From NCBI RefSeq assembly GCF_003014735.1, contig NZ_PYAX01000003.1, positions 558,001 to 622,000 on the forward strand: DNA of 64,000 nt, in the 5' to 3' direction. Shown piece after piece: positions 16,004 through 24,801 of this stretch. The position numbers were made by a program, and so were the translations under genes. The DNA is from Saccharothrix carnea. Lineage in GTDB: Bacteria; Actinomycetota; Actinomycetes; Mycobacteriales; Pseudonocardiaceae. The notes under the pieces are model-generated. The model saw nothing but the letters and a program-made list of their open reading frames with translations. It made no database searches and was not told where the DNA came from. Each line of letters begins with the position of its first letter. The first letter of the stretch is position 1.

Positions 16004-16996
16004 TTAGCGACCGCCGCCGAGCACGACGACCGCTCCGCCGATCAGCGCGCACAGCCAGGCGACCACGAGCGGCTGCATCGTCGTGGCGCCGACCAGGAGC
16101 GCGACCGACCAGCCGGCCAGGATCACCGCCGACAGCCAGAACATCGTCGCCACGATCGCGACCTTGGGCCGGTGCGCCGGCAGGCGGAGCAACGCCCGGC
16201 GCACCCCGCGCCGCGCCTTGAGCAGCAGCAGCCCCACGACCACCAGGCAGGCGACCACCAGCAGGCCGGAGAACGCGCCGAGCAGCGGCGTCGGCTTCGG
16301 CATGCCCGCCAGCAGCAGCACCAGGCCGCCCGCGACGAGCAGCGCGGCCAACCGGGACAGCGCGGGCCACACCAGCACGTGTGCGGCGTGCAGCGCTTCG
16401 CCGGACGGTGGCGGGATCGGCGCGCCGCCGCGCTTGCTCCGCACGGTGGCGAGGTTCGCCCGCACGTCGTCGGCGTCGGGGTCGAGGCGCAACGCGGTGC
16501 GGTAGGCGCGTTCGGCGGTGCCCCAGTCGCGCACGCGCAGCGCGGCGTCGCCGAGCACCTGGAACGCCCGGGCCTCCGCGGGCGCGAGGTGCGCGGCCTC
16601 CCGGGCGACCTCCACGGCTTCCCGCGGGCCTTCGGGGCTGTTGGCCAGCACTTCGGCCAGCACCACCTGGCAGCGCCAGTCGCCGGGCTTGCGGCGCGCA
16701 CACTCCCGGGCCGCGACCACCGCTTCGGGGTGCCTGCCGAGTTCGCTCAACGCCAACGCGGTCAGCCGCTGCGCCCACACCGGGTCGCCGTCGAGGACCA
16801 GGGCGCGCTTCGCCGCGTTCAGGGCCGGGTCGGGTTCGCCCGCGTCGAGGTACGCGGCGGCCAGGCGGCACCACGCCTCGCCGTGCAGGGGGTTGACCAC
16901 CAGGGCCGGCTGGAGCAGTTCGATCGCCTTGCGCGGCAGCCCGCGCGCGATCAGCTCGGCGGCGCGCAGCACGACCGCGGCGATCGACTCGGACAT
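16004..16996 (-). CDS. TPR-repeat membrane protein
   Basis: A 330-residue protein. Residues 1-200 contain about five tetratricopeptide repeats (for example GEAWCRLAAAYLDAGEPDPAL, ARAFQVLGDAALRVRDWGTAERAYRTALRLDP). Residues about 205-330 hold four to five hydrophobic helices, so the repeat domain faces the cytosol. It is the first gene of the minus-strand run TPR, small protein, SecDF, antiporter. TPR membrane proteins scaffold complexes; a link to SecDF is inferred from order only. ATG 16996. Confidence 0.8.
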   Translation of the reverse strand: MSESIAAVVLRAAELIARGLPRKAIELLQPALVVNPLHGEAWCRLAAAYLDAGEPDPALNAAKRALVLDGDPVWAQRLTALALSELGRHPEAVVAARECARRKPGDWRCQVVLAEVLANSPEGPREAVEVAREAAHLAPAEARAFQVLGDAALRVRDWGTAERAYRTALRLDPDADDVRANLATVRSKRGGAPIPPPSGEALHAAHVLVWPALSRLAALLVAGGLVLLLAGMPKPTPLLGAFSGLLVVACLVVVGLLLLKARRGVRRALLRLPAHRPKVAIVATMFWLSAVILAGWSVALLVGATTMQPLVVAWLCALIGGAVVVLGGGR

Positions 16997-17030
16997 GGCC
17001 CCCAGTGTCGCAGTCCGAACAAGCCTCCTC

Positions 17031-17077
17031 TATCGGGTGACGGGCCGCCCCCTCGACCCACGGCCCGTCACCCGATA
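17031..17077 (-). terminator. Perfect 17-bp hairpin behind the azoreductase gene
   Basis: 17031-17047 (TATCGGGTGACGGGCCG) is the exact reverse complement of 17061-17077, with a 13-nt loop. It starts 8 bp beyond the azoreductase stop codon and separates that gene from the promoter of the TPR operon. Confidence 0.8.
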
Positions 17078-17084
17078 CCCCCTT

Positions 17085-17696
17085 TCAGGCGACGGCCAAC
17101 TTGCGCACCACCCGGTGCGCGTCCTCCAGCGAGGCGGCCGCGTGGTCGCGGAACTGGGCCAGGTGCGGCATGACGCCGGCCATCGTCATCTCGGCGTGCA
17201 CGAACTCCAGGTGCTCGCCCATGCCCAACGTGGTGAACACGGCCCGCAGGTACGGCTCCTGGAAATCGAACGAGTGCCGGGGCGTGCCGGGCGCGTAGGA
17301 GCCGCCCCGCGCGGTCACGACCACGACCCGGGTGCCGGTCAGCACGCCTGCACCGGTCTCCTGGTCGGCGAACAGCTCCGGCACCGCGATCCAGTCGAGC
17401 CAGGCCTTGAGGCTCGACGGCACGCCGTAGTTGTACATCGGCACGCCGAGCAGCACGGTGTCCGCCGCCTTCAGCTCCGCGACCAGCCGCTGCTCCAACG
17501 GGCGGTCGCCATCGGCCTGCCGGACGGCCAGCGCTTCGGGGTCGATGTGGGGCAACGGGTCGGCGGCCAGGTCCCGGTAGGTGTACCCGCCGTCCGGGTG
17601 CGCCGATCGCCACGCCTCCGCGAACGCCCCGGTGACCTCGCGTGACACCGACCCCTCGAACCGCAGGCTGGTGTCGAGGTGGAGCAGTTCCGCCAT
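17085..17696 (-). CDS. azoR: FMN-dependent NADH:quinone reductase/azoreductase
   Basis: A 203-residue flavodoxin-like enzyme that reduces quinones and azo compounds in two-electron steps and protects against electrophile stress. Characteristic features are the N-terminal HLDTSLRFEGSVSRE phosphate loop, VLLGVPMYNYGVPSSLKAWLDW (FMN-binding P-M-Y-N) and VTARGGSY. ATG 17696 follows GGGAGGA. It is divergent from a MarR regulator with two TTCTC...GAGAA operators between them, so induction by a MarR ligand is likely. Confidence 0.9.
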   Translation of the reverse strand: MAELLHLDTSLRFEGSVSREVTGAFAEAWRSAHPDGGYTYRDLAADPLPHIDPEALAVRQADGDRPLEQRLVAELKAADTVLLGVPMYNYGVPSSLKAWLDWIAVPELFADQETGAGVLTGTRVVVVTARGGSYAPGTPRHSFDFQEPYLRAVFTTLGMGEHLEFVHAEMTMAGVMPHLAQFRDHAAASLEDAHRVVRKLAVA

Positions 17697-17711
17697 AGTT
17701 CCTCCCAAGAA

Positions 17712-17772
17712 GTTCTCGGTTGAGAACATATGACCAAAGTTGTTCCGAGTCAAGACGTTCTTACCCGAGAAT
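17712..17772. promoter_or_regulatory. Two MarR-type operators between azoR and marR
   Basis: Operator 1 is the palindrome GTTCTCGGTTGAGAAC at 17712-17727. Operator 2, GTTCTTACCCGAGAAT at 17757-17772, shares the TTCT/AGAA arms with a 6-bp centre. They lie between divergent azoR and marR starts, the usual layout for a self-repressing MarR regulator. Confidence 0.65.
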
Positions 17773-17799
17773 ATCTCGTGCCTCGCGTATGATCGGGGC

Positions 17800-18270
17800 A
17801 TGGATCTCGCCCCTGACCTCGGCTGCACCAGCCGTGCGGGCCTGAACTGGCTGCTGCACCGCGTGGCGCAGAAGCTCGGCACGGTCGCGCAGGAAGCGGC
17901 GGTGCGGCACGGCATCACCACCCGGGGCCAGATCGTGCTGACCGCGTTGGCCAGCGAGGAGTTCCAGCGCACCCAGCTCGCGCTCGGCCACGCGCTCGGC
18001 GTGGACAAGACCACGCTCACCGCCGAGCTGGACCGGCTGGAACGAGCGGGCCTGATCGTGCGCAAGCCGGACCCGAACGACCGGCGCGTGCGCGTGCCGG
18101 TGATCACCGAGCAGGGCCGGGCCGTCCAGGGCGCGGTCGAGGCGCTGCACGTCCAGGTGGAGCGCGAGTTCACCGCCGGGCTGGCGCCCGAGGAAGCCCA
18201 CACCCTGCGCGTGCTGCTGGAACGCCTGATCGAGACCGGTCACGGCCCCGACAGCGGCTCCTGCCTCTGA
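17800..18270 (+). CDS. MarR-family transcriptional regulator
   Basis: A 156-residue winged-helix repressor. The DNA-binding core runs from about residue 55 (RTQLALGHALGVDKTTLTAELDRLERAGLIVRKPDPNDRR), where the D-x-N-D-R-R wing is typical of MarR. The flanking helices would form the dimer interface. ATG 17800 is chosen because it sits beyond both operators. It probably controls the divergent azoreductase and itself in response to phenolic or quinone compounds. It is convergent with the broken reductase gene behind it. Confidence 0.88.
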   Translation: MDLAPDLGCTSRAGLNWLLHRVAQKLGTVAQEAAVRHGITTRGQIVLTALASEEFQRTQLALGHALGVDKTTLTAELDRLERAGLIVRKPDPNDRRVRVPVITEQGRAVQGAVEALHVQVEREFTAGLAPEEAHTLRVLLERLIETGHGPDSGSCL

Positions 18271-18286
18271 CGCAGCTGCTCCGGCG

Positions 18287-18637
18287 TCACCTCGGCTTGG
18301 GTGTCGAGCCGGTTGCCGGGATCAGCCGATCGCACGAATGCGTTGCGCCAGTGGAGTCCTCGACCGACCGACCGTCGACGTCCACGCGGACGATCTCGAC
18401 CCCGAGACGCAGCTCGACTCGGCGGTCTTCGTAGAAATCGGGCTCGTGCACGCGGTTCGGCTCGTCGGCGTCACCGAGCAGCATCTGCTTGGACAGCACC
18501 GGAAGCTCGTACGACCGGTGACTCTCCCGCCCGAAGAGGACGAGGTCACCGACATAATCCCGATCCCGCAACGCACCCGCCGCGGCGGCACCGGCCAGGC
18601 CCGAGCCGATTATCACGATCCGTTGCGGTTCAGCCAT
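18287..18637 (-). pseudogene. Truncated ferredoxin/rubredoxin-type FAD reductase
   Basis: Encodes 116 residues, beginning MAEPQRIVIIGSGLAGAAAA with the FAD dinucleotide-binding G-x-G-x-x-G, followed by YELPVLSKQML, the usual first segment of ferredoxin-NAD reductases. Intact enzymes are about 400 residues. Here the frame stops after STPKPR, before the NAD-binding and dimerisation domains, and no continuation is seen in another frame before the marR gene. It is most likely a decayed gene end created when flanking DNA was lost. Confidence 0.75.
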
Positions 18638-18810
18638 TTTCTCACCCTTTCAGGTGACTGTGACGACAGCCGCATGCGACGCTAGCGACAGCTCGGCACG
18701 GTCGCCCGGCGGAATCTCCCGTCATGGCACCAACCCGCGTGCGTCTCCTCCTCGCGGGCGCCCGGATTGGTCCGAGCACCCCGTGTCGAGACAGTTGGAG
18801 GTTGGGGGCC

Positions 18811-19014
18811 GTGGGTACAGACAGGGAGTGGCAGATCTCGTGCCGCGACATCGCGTCACGTCGCCGCGACATGACCGTTTTCGTCAGCCAGGGCCACGTC
18901 GTGGTGACCGTGCCGCCGGGTGAGGCGGCCGTGCTGACGCCGTTGGAGGTGGGCCGCCTGCGCGCGGCTTTGCGCGACGCGGTGGTGAACGCGTCCGGCA
19001 CGCCGGAAAACTGA
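18811..19014 (+). CDS. Small conserved-looking protein, 67 residues
   Basis: GTG 18811 has GGAGGTTGGGGG upstream. The product is a small beta-rich protein (MTVFVSQGHVVVTVPPGEAAVLTPLEVGRLRAALRDAV) whose last helix resembles the recurring helix of short actinomycete proteins that accompany regulators. The frame is open further upstream to 18724, but that part is Arg-rich and lacks a ribosome-binding site. The acyl reductase gene follows after 67 bp in the same direction. Function unknown. Confidence 0.6.
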   Translation: MGTDREWQISCRDIASRRRDMTVFVSQGHVVVTVPPGEAAVLTPLEVGRLRAALRDAVVNASGTPEN

Positions 19015-19081
19015 TCACCAGCGTTCCGATTTCGGACCGCACTCTTCCTACTCGCGGGTAGGTAATGTCAGTATCGGGGTC

Positions 19082-20944
19082 GTGAGTACCTACTTCGTCA
19101 CCGGCGCGACGGGTTTCATCGGCAGGCGCCTGGTCGCCGAGCTCCTCCGGCGACCGGACTGCGAGCGGGTGTTCGCGCTGGTCAGGCCGCAGTCGGCGGA
19201 CAAGCTGGACCGGCACGACAAGCTGACCGCGGTGCTCGGCGACCTCGGCTCCCCGATCGACGCCGACCGGGTCGACCACGTCGTGCACCTGGCCGCCGTC
19301 TACGACTTCACCGCGTCCGCGGACGAGCACCACACCGTCAACGTCGAGGGCACCCGGCGGGTCGTGGAGTACGCCGGGCGCACCGGTTCGGGGCTGCTGC
19401 ACCACGTGTCGTCCATCGCGGTCGCGGGCGACCACCGCGGCACGGTCACCGAGGACGACTTCGACCTCGGCCGGCACCTGCCCTCGCCGTACCACGCGAC
19501 CAAGCACGCCGCCGAGAAGATCGTCCGCGAACAGGGCGATGTCCCGTGGCGGGTGTACCGGCCCGGCGCGGTGGTCGGCGACTCGCGCACCGGCGAGATC
19601 GACAAGGTCGACGGCCCCTACTACTTCTTCCCGGCACTGGCCGCGCTCGCCCGCCTGCCGCGCCTGCTGCCGCTGGTCGCGCCGCACTTCGGCGCCGTGA
19701 ACCTGGTCCCGGTCGACTACGTGGTGGCGGCGCTGCTGGAGCTGATCCACGCGGACGTGCCCACCGGCAGCACGTTCCACCTCACCGCGCGCCGCTCCCT
19801 CCGGCTGGACGCCGTCTACAACGCGCTGGCCGACGCCACCGGTGCGCCCAAGGTCCGCCTCACCGTGCCGCTGCCGCTGCCCGCCGCGCCGACCAGCGCG
19901 ATCGTGACCGGCGTGCTCACCGAGCTGGGCATCCCGCCGCAGGTCGTGCCCCACCTCGCGATGCGCGCCGAGTTCGACTCGACCGCCACCCGCGCGGTCA
20001 CCGGTCTCGAACCGCCGGACTTCACCACCTACGCGCACACGGTGTGGCGGTACTGGGCCGACCACCTCGACCCGTTGCGCGCCGCGCGCAAGCACGGCCT
20101 GGCCGGGCGCACCGTGCTGATCACCGGCGCGTCGTCGGGCATCGGCGCGGCCACCGCCCTCGCCGTGGCCCGTCGCAAAGCCGTGCCGCTGCTGGTCGCA
20201 CGCCGTGCCGACGAGCTGGAGAGCGTCGCCGAGCGGATCCGCGCCGAGGGCGGCACGGCGCACACCTACCCGTGCGACCTGACCGACGCCGAAGCAGTGG
20301 GCGCACTGCTCAAGCAGGTGCTCGCCGAGCACGACGGCGTCGACGTGCTGGTCAACAACGCGGGCCGGTCGATCCGGCGCAGCGTGCACCTGAGCGTGGA
20401 CCGGCTGCACGACTACGAGCGCACCATGGCGTTGAACTACTTCGCACCGCTGCGGCTGGTCCTGGGCCTGCTGCCGCACATGAGGGAACGGCGGTCCGGG
20501 CACATCGTGAACATCTCCAGCATGGGCGTGCAGCTGAACACGCCCCGGTTCTCCGCCTACCTGGCGTCCAAGAGCGCGCTCGACGCGTTCAGCCGGGTGG
20601 CGGCCAGTGAGACCGTCGCCGACGGTGTGACGTTCACCTCCGTGCGGATGCCGCTGGTGCGCACGCCGATGATCGGGCCGACGAAGGTCTACGACGCGTT
20701 CCCGGCGGCGACGCCCGAGCGTGCCGCGCAGTGGGTCGTGCACGCGCTGGAACGCCGTCCCGAAGAGGTCAACCGGCCGTTCGGGGTGCTGGCCGAACTC
20801 GCCCGCAGGACCGCGCCGAAACAGGTCCGGTCGCTGCTGCACCTGGCGTACCGGGCGATGCCGGAGCAGGGCACCCCGCGCACCTCACCGCTGGCCGCCG
20901 TCGCCGCCGGGGTCACCCGCCTGGTCCTGCGGGCGACGCGGTGA
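19082..20944 (+). CDS. Two-domain SDR protein, fatty acyl-CoA reductase-like
   Basis: A 620-residue fusion of two Rossmann reductases. Domain 1 (residues 1-330) starts with FVTGATGFIGRRL and carries the S-x(n)-Y-x-x-x-K catalytic set (SPYHATKHAAEK), like extended SDRs that reduce acyl thioesters. Domain 2 (about 340-620) has LITGASSGIGAATA, NNAGRS and SAYLASKSALDAF of classical SDRs. This architecture is that of mycobacterial multifunctional acyl-CoA reductases (AcrA1 type), which make fatty aldehydes or alcohols for waxes and lipids. It overlaps the FadD-like ligase start by 4 bp (GTGA), suggesting an activation-reduction pair on the same acyl chain. Confidence 0.87.
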   Translation: MSTYFVTGATGFIGRRLVAELLRRPDCERVFALVRPQSADKLDRHDKLTAVLGDLGSPIDADRVDHVVHLAAVYDFTASADEHHTVNVEGTRRVVEYAGRTGSGLLHHVSSIAVAGDHRGTVTEDDFDLGRHLPSPYHATKHAAEKIVREQGDVPWRVYRPGAVVGDSRTGEIDKVDGPYYFFPALAALARLPRLLPLVAPHFGAVNLVPVDYVVAALLELIHADVPTGSTFHLTARRSLRLDAVYNALADATGAPKVRLTVPLPLPAAPTSAIVTGVLTELGIPPQVVPHLAMRAEFDSTATRAVTGLEPPDFTTYAHTVWRYWADHLDPLRAARKHGLAGRTVLITGASSGIGAATALAVARRKAVPLLVARRADELESVAERIRAEGGTAHTYPCDLTDAEAVGALLKQVLAEHDGVDVLVNNAGRSIRRSVHLSVDRLHDYERTMALNYFAPLRLVLGLLPHMRERRSGHIVNISSMGVQLNTPRFSAYLASKSALDAFSRVAASETVADGVTFTSVRMPLVRTPMIGPTKVYDAFPAATPERAAQWVVHALERRPEEVNRPFGVLAELARRTAPKQVRSLLHLAYRAMPEQGTPRTSPLAAVAAGVTRLVLRATR

Positions 20945-22521
20945 ACCGGGTCCTGGGAGCGCTGCGCGCGTTGGCGACGCTGGTGCGCGCCGGTGTCGTG
21001 CGGCCGATGGGTCCCGGCAGGCTGCTCGGCGTGGTGGACGCCTACCTCCAGTGGGACATCACGGTGGCGTTCGGCTTCGCCCACGGCGCGGCGCGCCACC
21101 CCGACCGGCCGGCGATCGTCGACGACGCGGGCACGCTCACCTACGCCCAGGTCGACGAGCGCACCACCCGGCTCGCGCACGGCCTGCGCGACCTGGGCGT
21201 GCGGCCGGGTTCGAAGGTCGCGGTGCTGTGCCGCAACCACCGGGGTTTCGTGGAGACCGTGGCCGCGTGCGTGAAGCTCGGCACGCACACCGTGCTGCTC
21301 AACACGGGGCTGAGCGCGGCCCAGATCGCCGTGGTGCTGCGCGAGCAGGACGTGTCCGTGGTCGTCGCCGACACCGAGTTCCGCGACCTGCTCGCCAACG
21401 CGCCCCGCAAGGTGCGCCGGGTGATGGCGTGGGTGGACGGCGCCACCAAGAGCAAGACGCTGGAGCAGCTGATCGCGGGCTCCCCCGCCACCCCGCTGCC
21501 GAAACGACCGCCGCGCGGCCGGATGATCGTGCTGACGTCGGGAACCACGGGCGCGCCCAAGGGCGCCAAGCGGCCGGAACCGGCGAGCCTCACGCCCGCC
21601 GCCGCGTTGCTGTCGCGCATCCCGCTCAAGGCGGGCGACCGGTTCTCCGTGCCCGCGCCCCTGTTCCACACGTGGGGCCTGGCCGCGTTCCAGATCGGGC
21701 TCGTGCTGGGCGCGACCTTCGTGCTGCGCCGCAAGTTCGACCCGGCGCTCGTGCTCGCCGACGCGCGTCAGCACGGCAGCGACGCGCTGTTCGTCGTTCC
21801 CGTGATGCTGCAACGCGTCCTGGAGCTGACCGGGCGCCCCCACCTGCCGCGGCTGCGGGTGATCGCGTCCAGCGGCTCGGCGCTGCCGCCACCGGTGGCC
21901 CGGCGGTGCCTGGCGGAGTTCGGTCCCGTGCTCTACAACCTCTACGGCTCCACCGAGGTGTCCTGGGTGAGCATCGCCCGGCCCGACGAGCTGGCCAGGC
22001 ACCCGGACACGGCGGGCGTGCCGCCGCACGGCACCCGGCTGCGGATCCTGGACGACGACGGCAACCCCGTGCCCGCCGGCACCACCGGCCGGATCTTCGT
22101 GGCCAACGACATGCTGTTCGACGGCTACACCAACGGCGCGAACAAGGAGGTCCGCGACGGCCTCATGGCGACCGGCGACGTCGGCTACCGCGACTCCAAC
22201 GGCCTGCTGTACGTGGCGGGGCGGGACGACGAGATGATCATCTCCGGCGGCGAGAACGTGTACCCGCGCGAGGTCGAGGACCTGCTGGCGGGCCTGGCCG
22301 GGGTGCGCGAGGTGGCCGTGGTCGGCGTGCCGGACGAGCAGTTCGGCCAACGGCTCGCCGCGTACGTCGTGTGCGAGGAACCGGGCGCGCTGGACGAGGA
22401 CGCGGTGCGCGAGCACGTGCGCGGCAACCTGGCCAAGTTCTCCGTGCCGCGCGAGGTCGTCTTCCTCGACGCCCTGCCCCGCAACGCGACCGGGAAGGTG
22501 CTCAAGCGCGAGTTGGGGTGA
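20941..22521 (+). CDS. Acyl-CoA/acyl-AMP ligase (FadD-like)
   Basis: A 526-residue adenylate-forming enzyme that activates a fatty or aryl acid with ATP. Signatures are the A3 loop LTSGTTGAPKGAKR, the A5 region YNLYGSTEVSWVS, ATGDVGYRD with the ribose-binding Asp, and the C-terminal catalytic Lys in NATGKVLKREL. GTG 20941 overlaps the reductase stop. Together with the upstream double SDR it would form an acid-to-thioester-to-aldehyde pathway. Whether CoA or a carrier protein is the acceptor cannot be decided. Confidence 0.9.
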   Translation: MNRVLGALRALATLVRAGVVRPMGPGRLLGVVDAYLQWDITVAFGFAHGAARHPDRPAIVDDAGTLTYAQVDERTTRLAHGLRDLGVRPGSKVAVLCRNHRGFVETVAACVKLGTHTVLLNTGLSAAQIAVVLREQDVSVVVADTEFRDLLANAPRKVRRVMAWVDGATKSKTLEQLIAGSPATPLPKRPPRGRMIVLTSGTTGAPKGAKRPEPASLTPAAALLSRIPLKAGDRFSVPAPLFHTWGLAAFQIGLVLGATFVLRRKFDPALVLADARQHGSDALFVVPVMLQRVLELTGRPHLPRLRVIASSGSALPPPVARRCLAEFGPVLYNLYGSTEVSWVSIARPDELARHPDTAGVPPHGTRLRILDDDGNPVPAGTTGRIFVANDMLFDGYTNGANKEVRDGLMATGDVGYRDSNGLLYVAGRDDEMIISGGENVYPREVEDLLAGLAGVREVAVVGVPDEQFGQRLAAYVVCEEPGALDEDAVREHVRGNLAKFSVPREVVFLDALPRNATGKVLKRELG

Positions 22522-22547
22522 GTACGCTCTCCAGCCGGGGGGCAACG

Positions 22548-23873
22548 ATGACGATTCCCGTCCAGCGAGCGGCCGATCCGCGTGAGGCCGCGGTGTCCAA
22601 CCTGCGCGAGGCGCGGCTGGCGTTGGACGAGGGCCGCCCCGGTGACGCGCTGGAGGCCGCGGAGAAGGCGCTGGCCGCGTTCTCCTGGCTGGACGACGCC
22701 GAGGGCGTGGCGCACAGCGTGCTGGCCCAGTCCGTGGCGCTGGGCAAGCGCGGCCTGCTGCCGGGCGCGCTGGACACCATCGACCGGGTGCGGGCGATCG
22801 CGGTGGCCAACCGGCACGTCGGGTTGCAGGCGTGGTGCGGTTTCGCGCAGGCCGTGGTGGAGCTGCGGCTGGACTCGCGGGAGCGGTCGCTGCACTCGTT
22901 GGCGCGGGCGCTGGGCCTGGCCGAGCTGACCAAGGACGTCGAGCTGATCGGCTCGATCCTGTTCGAGCAGGCCGACGTGCTGCGCACGCAGTACCACGAG
23001 CACTGCATGGTGCGCACGGCGGCGAGCCGGTGCAGCCCGGACGGCGAGCCGTGCACGCGCAAGCTCCGGCGCGCGGAGGCGCTGTGCGCGCAGGTCCGGG
23101 ACCGGTGGAAGCACCTCGACCAGCCGTGGCGGATGGCCCGGTTGAACCTGCTGCTCACGCACGTGCGGCTGGACCTGGGCGAGGTGGAGCGGGCGCTGCG
23201 CTCGTGCCAGCGGGCCGACCGGTTGCTCGACGGGCAGGACCGGCCCGTGCTGCGGGCCGAGCTGCTGATGGCGCGGGCCCGGATCAACGGCGTGCGCGGC
23301 CGGCACGACGACCAGGTGCGGCTGCTGACCCGTGCGGCGGAGCTGGCGATGGGCGTGCTGGCGCGGGAGGTCGCGGTGCGGGCGCACGGCGCGTTGAGCG
23401 TGGCGCACGAGCGGGCCGGGAAGCTGGACTCGGCGCTGCGCCACGCCCGGTCTCAATTGGAGCAGTACCGGCTGTGGGAACTGCAGGAAGGCCGCGACCT
23501 GCTGCGGATGCGCGAGCACGACCTGTCCGCGCGGCTGGTGGACCAGTTGGCCGAGCGGACGTTCGGACCGCACCGGGAGCACCGGACGGCGCCGGACCCG
23601 CTGCGCAGCTCGGCCACCGCCGAGCAGGACAACCGGCGGATCGCGCGGGCGTTGCGGTCCGGGCTGACCAAGCGCGGTATCGAGGTGCTGCGGCGGGTCG
23701 CCGCGGGCGAGAGCACGGGTGACATCGCGGCCGAGCTGTCGCTGTCGCCGAAGACCGTGCAGAACCACCTCCAGCGCATCTACCGGACGATCGGCGTGCG
23801 CGACCGTGCGGGCGCGGCGGTGTGGTGGGTGGACCTCGACGAGGAGACGCGCGCACGAGCCGTGCTCGACTGA
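22548..23873 (+). CDS. TPR-containing LuxR-type regulator
   Basis: A 441-residue regulator. Residues about 15-330 are a long alpha-helical TPR-like solenoid (LREARLALDEGRPGDALEAA and similar repeats); residues about 375-430 form the GerE/LuxR helix-turn-helix (LTKRGIEVLRRVAAGESTGD, LSPKTVQNHLQRIYRTIGV). ATG 22548 follows CCGGGGGGC. A GTG at 22518, overlapping the ligase stop, is an alternative that would make it translationally coupled. There is no NTPase domain, unlike the large LAL regulators. It may read out a protein partner and control the acyl genes upstream. Confidence 0.82.
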   Translation: MTIPVQRAADPREAAVSNLREARLALDEGRPGDALEAAEKALAAFSWLDDAEGVAHSVLAQSVALGKRGLLPGALDTIDRVRAIAVANRHVGLQAWCGFAQAVVELRLDSRERSLHSLARALGLAELTKDVELIGSILFEQADVLRTQYHEHCMVRTAASRCSPDGEPCTRKLRRAEALCAQVRDRWKHLDQPWRMARLNLLLTHVRLDLGEVERALRSCQRADRLLDGQDRPVLRAELLMARARINGVRGRHDDQVRLLTRAAELAMGVLAREVAVRAHGALSVAHERAGKLDSALRHARSQLEQYRLWELQEGRDLLRMREHDLSARLVDQLAERTFGPHREHRTAPDPLRSSATAEQDNRRIARALRSGLTKRGIEVLRRVAAGESTGDIAAELSLSPKTVQNHLQRIYRTIGVRDRAGAAVWWVDLDEETRARAVLD

Positions 23874-24096
23874 GTCACTTCCGGGTTTCCGGCTCGTTAC
23901 CCGTGATGGTGGGATGTCCCCGACGATCGGGGCGACCGCTCCGGGGGTATTGCCTAGCGGGCAGAGGCAGAAGTGGGTGATGACCGTGACGACCCCTCTG
24001 TGCCATGCTCCGCTTGGACGCTTCCGGGCGTTACCCGCGGATCTGGTCCGGCTCCCCCCTGCCGACAAAGCCGCTACGATCGAACGGAGTTCGACG

Positions 24097-24246
24097 ATGG
24101 TTGTGCACTCCCTGCACAAGATCATGGCTGCGCTCGCCATCTGCGCCGGTCTCGCGGTCGTCGTCGGCGTGCCCGCCGCTGTGGCCGTCCAGGGCGAGGG
24201 CGCCCACGCGAAGGTGTTCCAGGCGCCGTACGCACCGCAGCCGTAA
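24097..24246 (+). CDS. Short secreted peptide, 49 residues
   Basis: ATG 24097 begins a 49-residue peptide with a typical export signal (HKIMAALAICAGLAVVVG) and an AVA cleavage site near residue 30. The mature tail is about 19 residues (QGEGAHAKVFQAPYAPQP). CGGAG lies upstream. The preceding 223 bases (23874-24096) hold no gene, only a small hairpin (CCCCGACGATCGGGG) and the presumed promoter. Function unknown; small exported peptides with Ala-Pro ends are often overlooked. Confidence 0.55.
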   Translation: MVVHSLHKIMAALAICAGLAVVVGVPAAVAVQGEGAHAKVFQAPYAPQP

Positions 24247-24300
24247 CCGGTCGGTGACGGGGTCGGGTTCGCGCGCACGCGGGCTCGGCCTTGAGGCACA

Positions 24301-24801
24301 GTGGACGGCGTGAGCAACGAAGTGTTGCGCCTGCGTGCGCCGCGGCACCAGGTGAGCCGCAAGTCGATCACCCTCTGGACCCTGCACGCGCTGATCGGCT
24401 GGGCGGTGCTGCTGGTGCCGCAACTGGTCGTGCTGATCTTCGCCGCGTCGCCGTGGCAGGTCACCGCCGCCGTCGCGACGCTCGTGCTCGGCACCGCGCA
24501 CACGCTGGTGATGCCGCGCTGGCGGTACCGGGTGCACCGCTGGGAGGCCACCCCGGACGCGGTGTACACGCTGGCGGGCTGGCTCAACCAGGAGTGGCGG
24601 ATCGCGCCGGTCTCGCGCATCCAGACCGTGGACACCAAGCGCGGTCCCCTGCAACAGCTGCTCGGGCTGTCCACGGTCACCGTGACCACGGCCTCGGCCG
24701 CGGGCCCCGTGCTCATCGAGGGCTTGGAGCACGACGACGCGGTGCGGCTGGCCGACGAGCTCACCACCACCACGCAGGCCACGCCCGGTGATGCCACGTG
24801 A
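24301..24801 (+). CDS. PH-domain membrane protein (bPH2/DUF304, YdbS-like)
   Basis: A 166-residue protein with two transmembrane helices (WTLHALIGWAVLLVPQLVVL and a second at about 50-70) followed by one bacterial PH domain containing WRYRVHRWEATPDAVYTLAGW, the typical bPH2 opening. GTG 24301 or the GTG at 24310 is the start. It overlaps the next gene by 4 bp (GTGA). Pairs of YdbS/YdbT-like proteins of this type occur in many Gram-positives and are linked to envelope stress or antimicrobial tolerance; the exact function is unknown. Confidence 0.8.
   Translation: MDGVSNEVLRLRAPRHQVSRKSITLWTLHALIGWAVLLVPQLVVLIFAASPWQVTAAVATLVLGTAHTLVMPRWRYRVHRWEATPDAVYTLAGWLNQEWRIAPVSRIQTVDTKRGPLQQLLGLSTVTVTTASAAGPVLIEGLEHDDAVRLADELTTTTQATPGDAT

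Noticed and set aside
15981..16874. Long minus-strand frame covering the TPR gene out of phase
   Set aside because: Only its last 109 codons (15651-15980) have a ribosome-binding site and a signal peptide. The rest is a shadow of the TPR gene.
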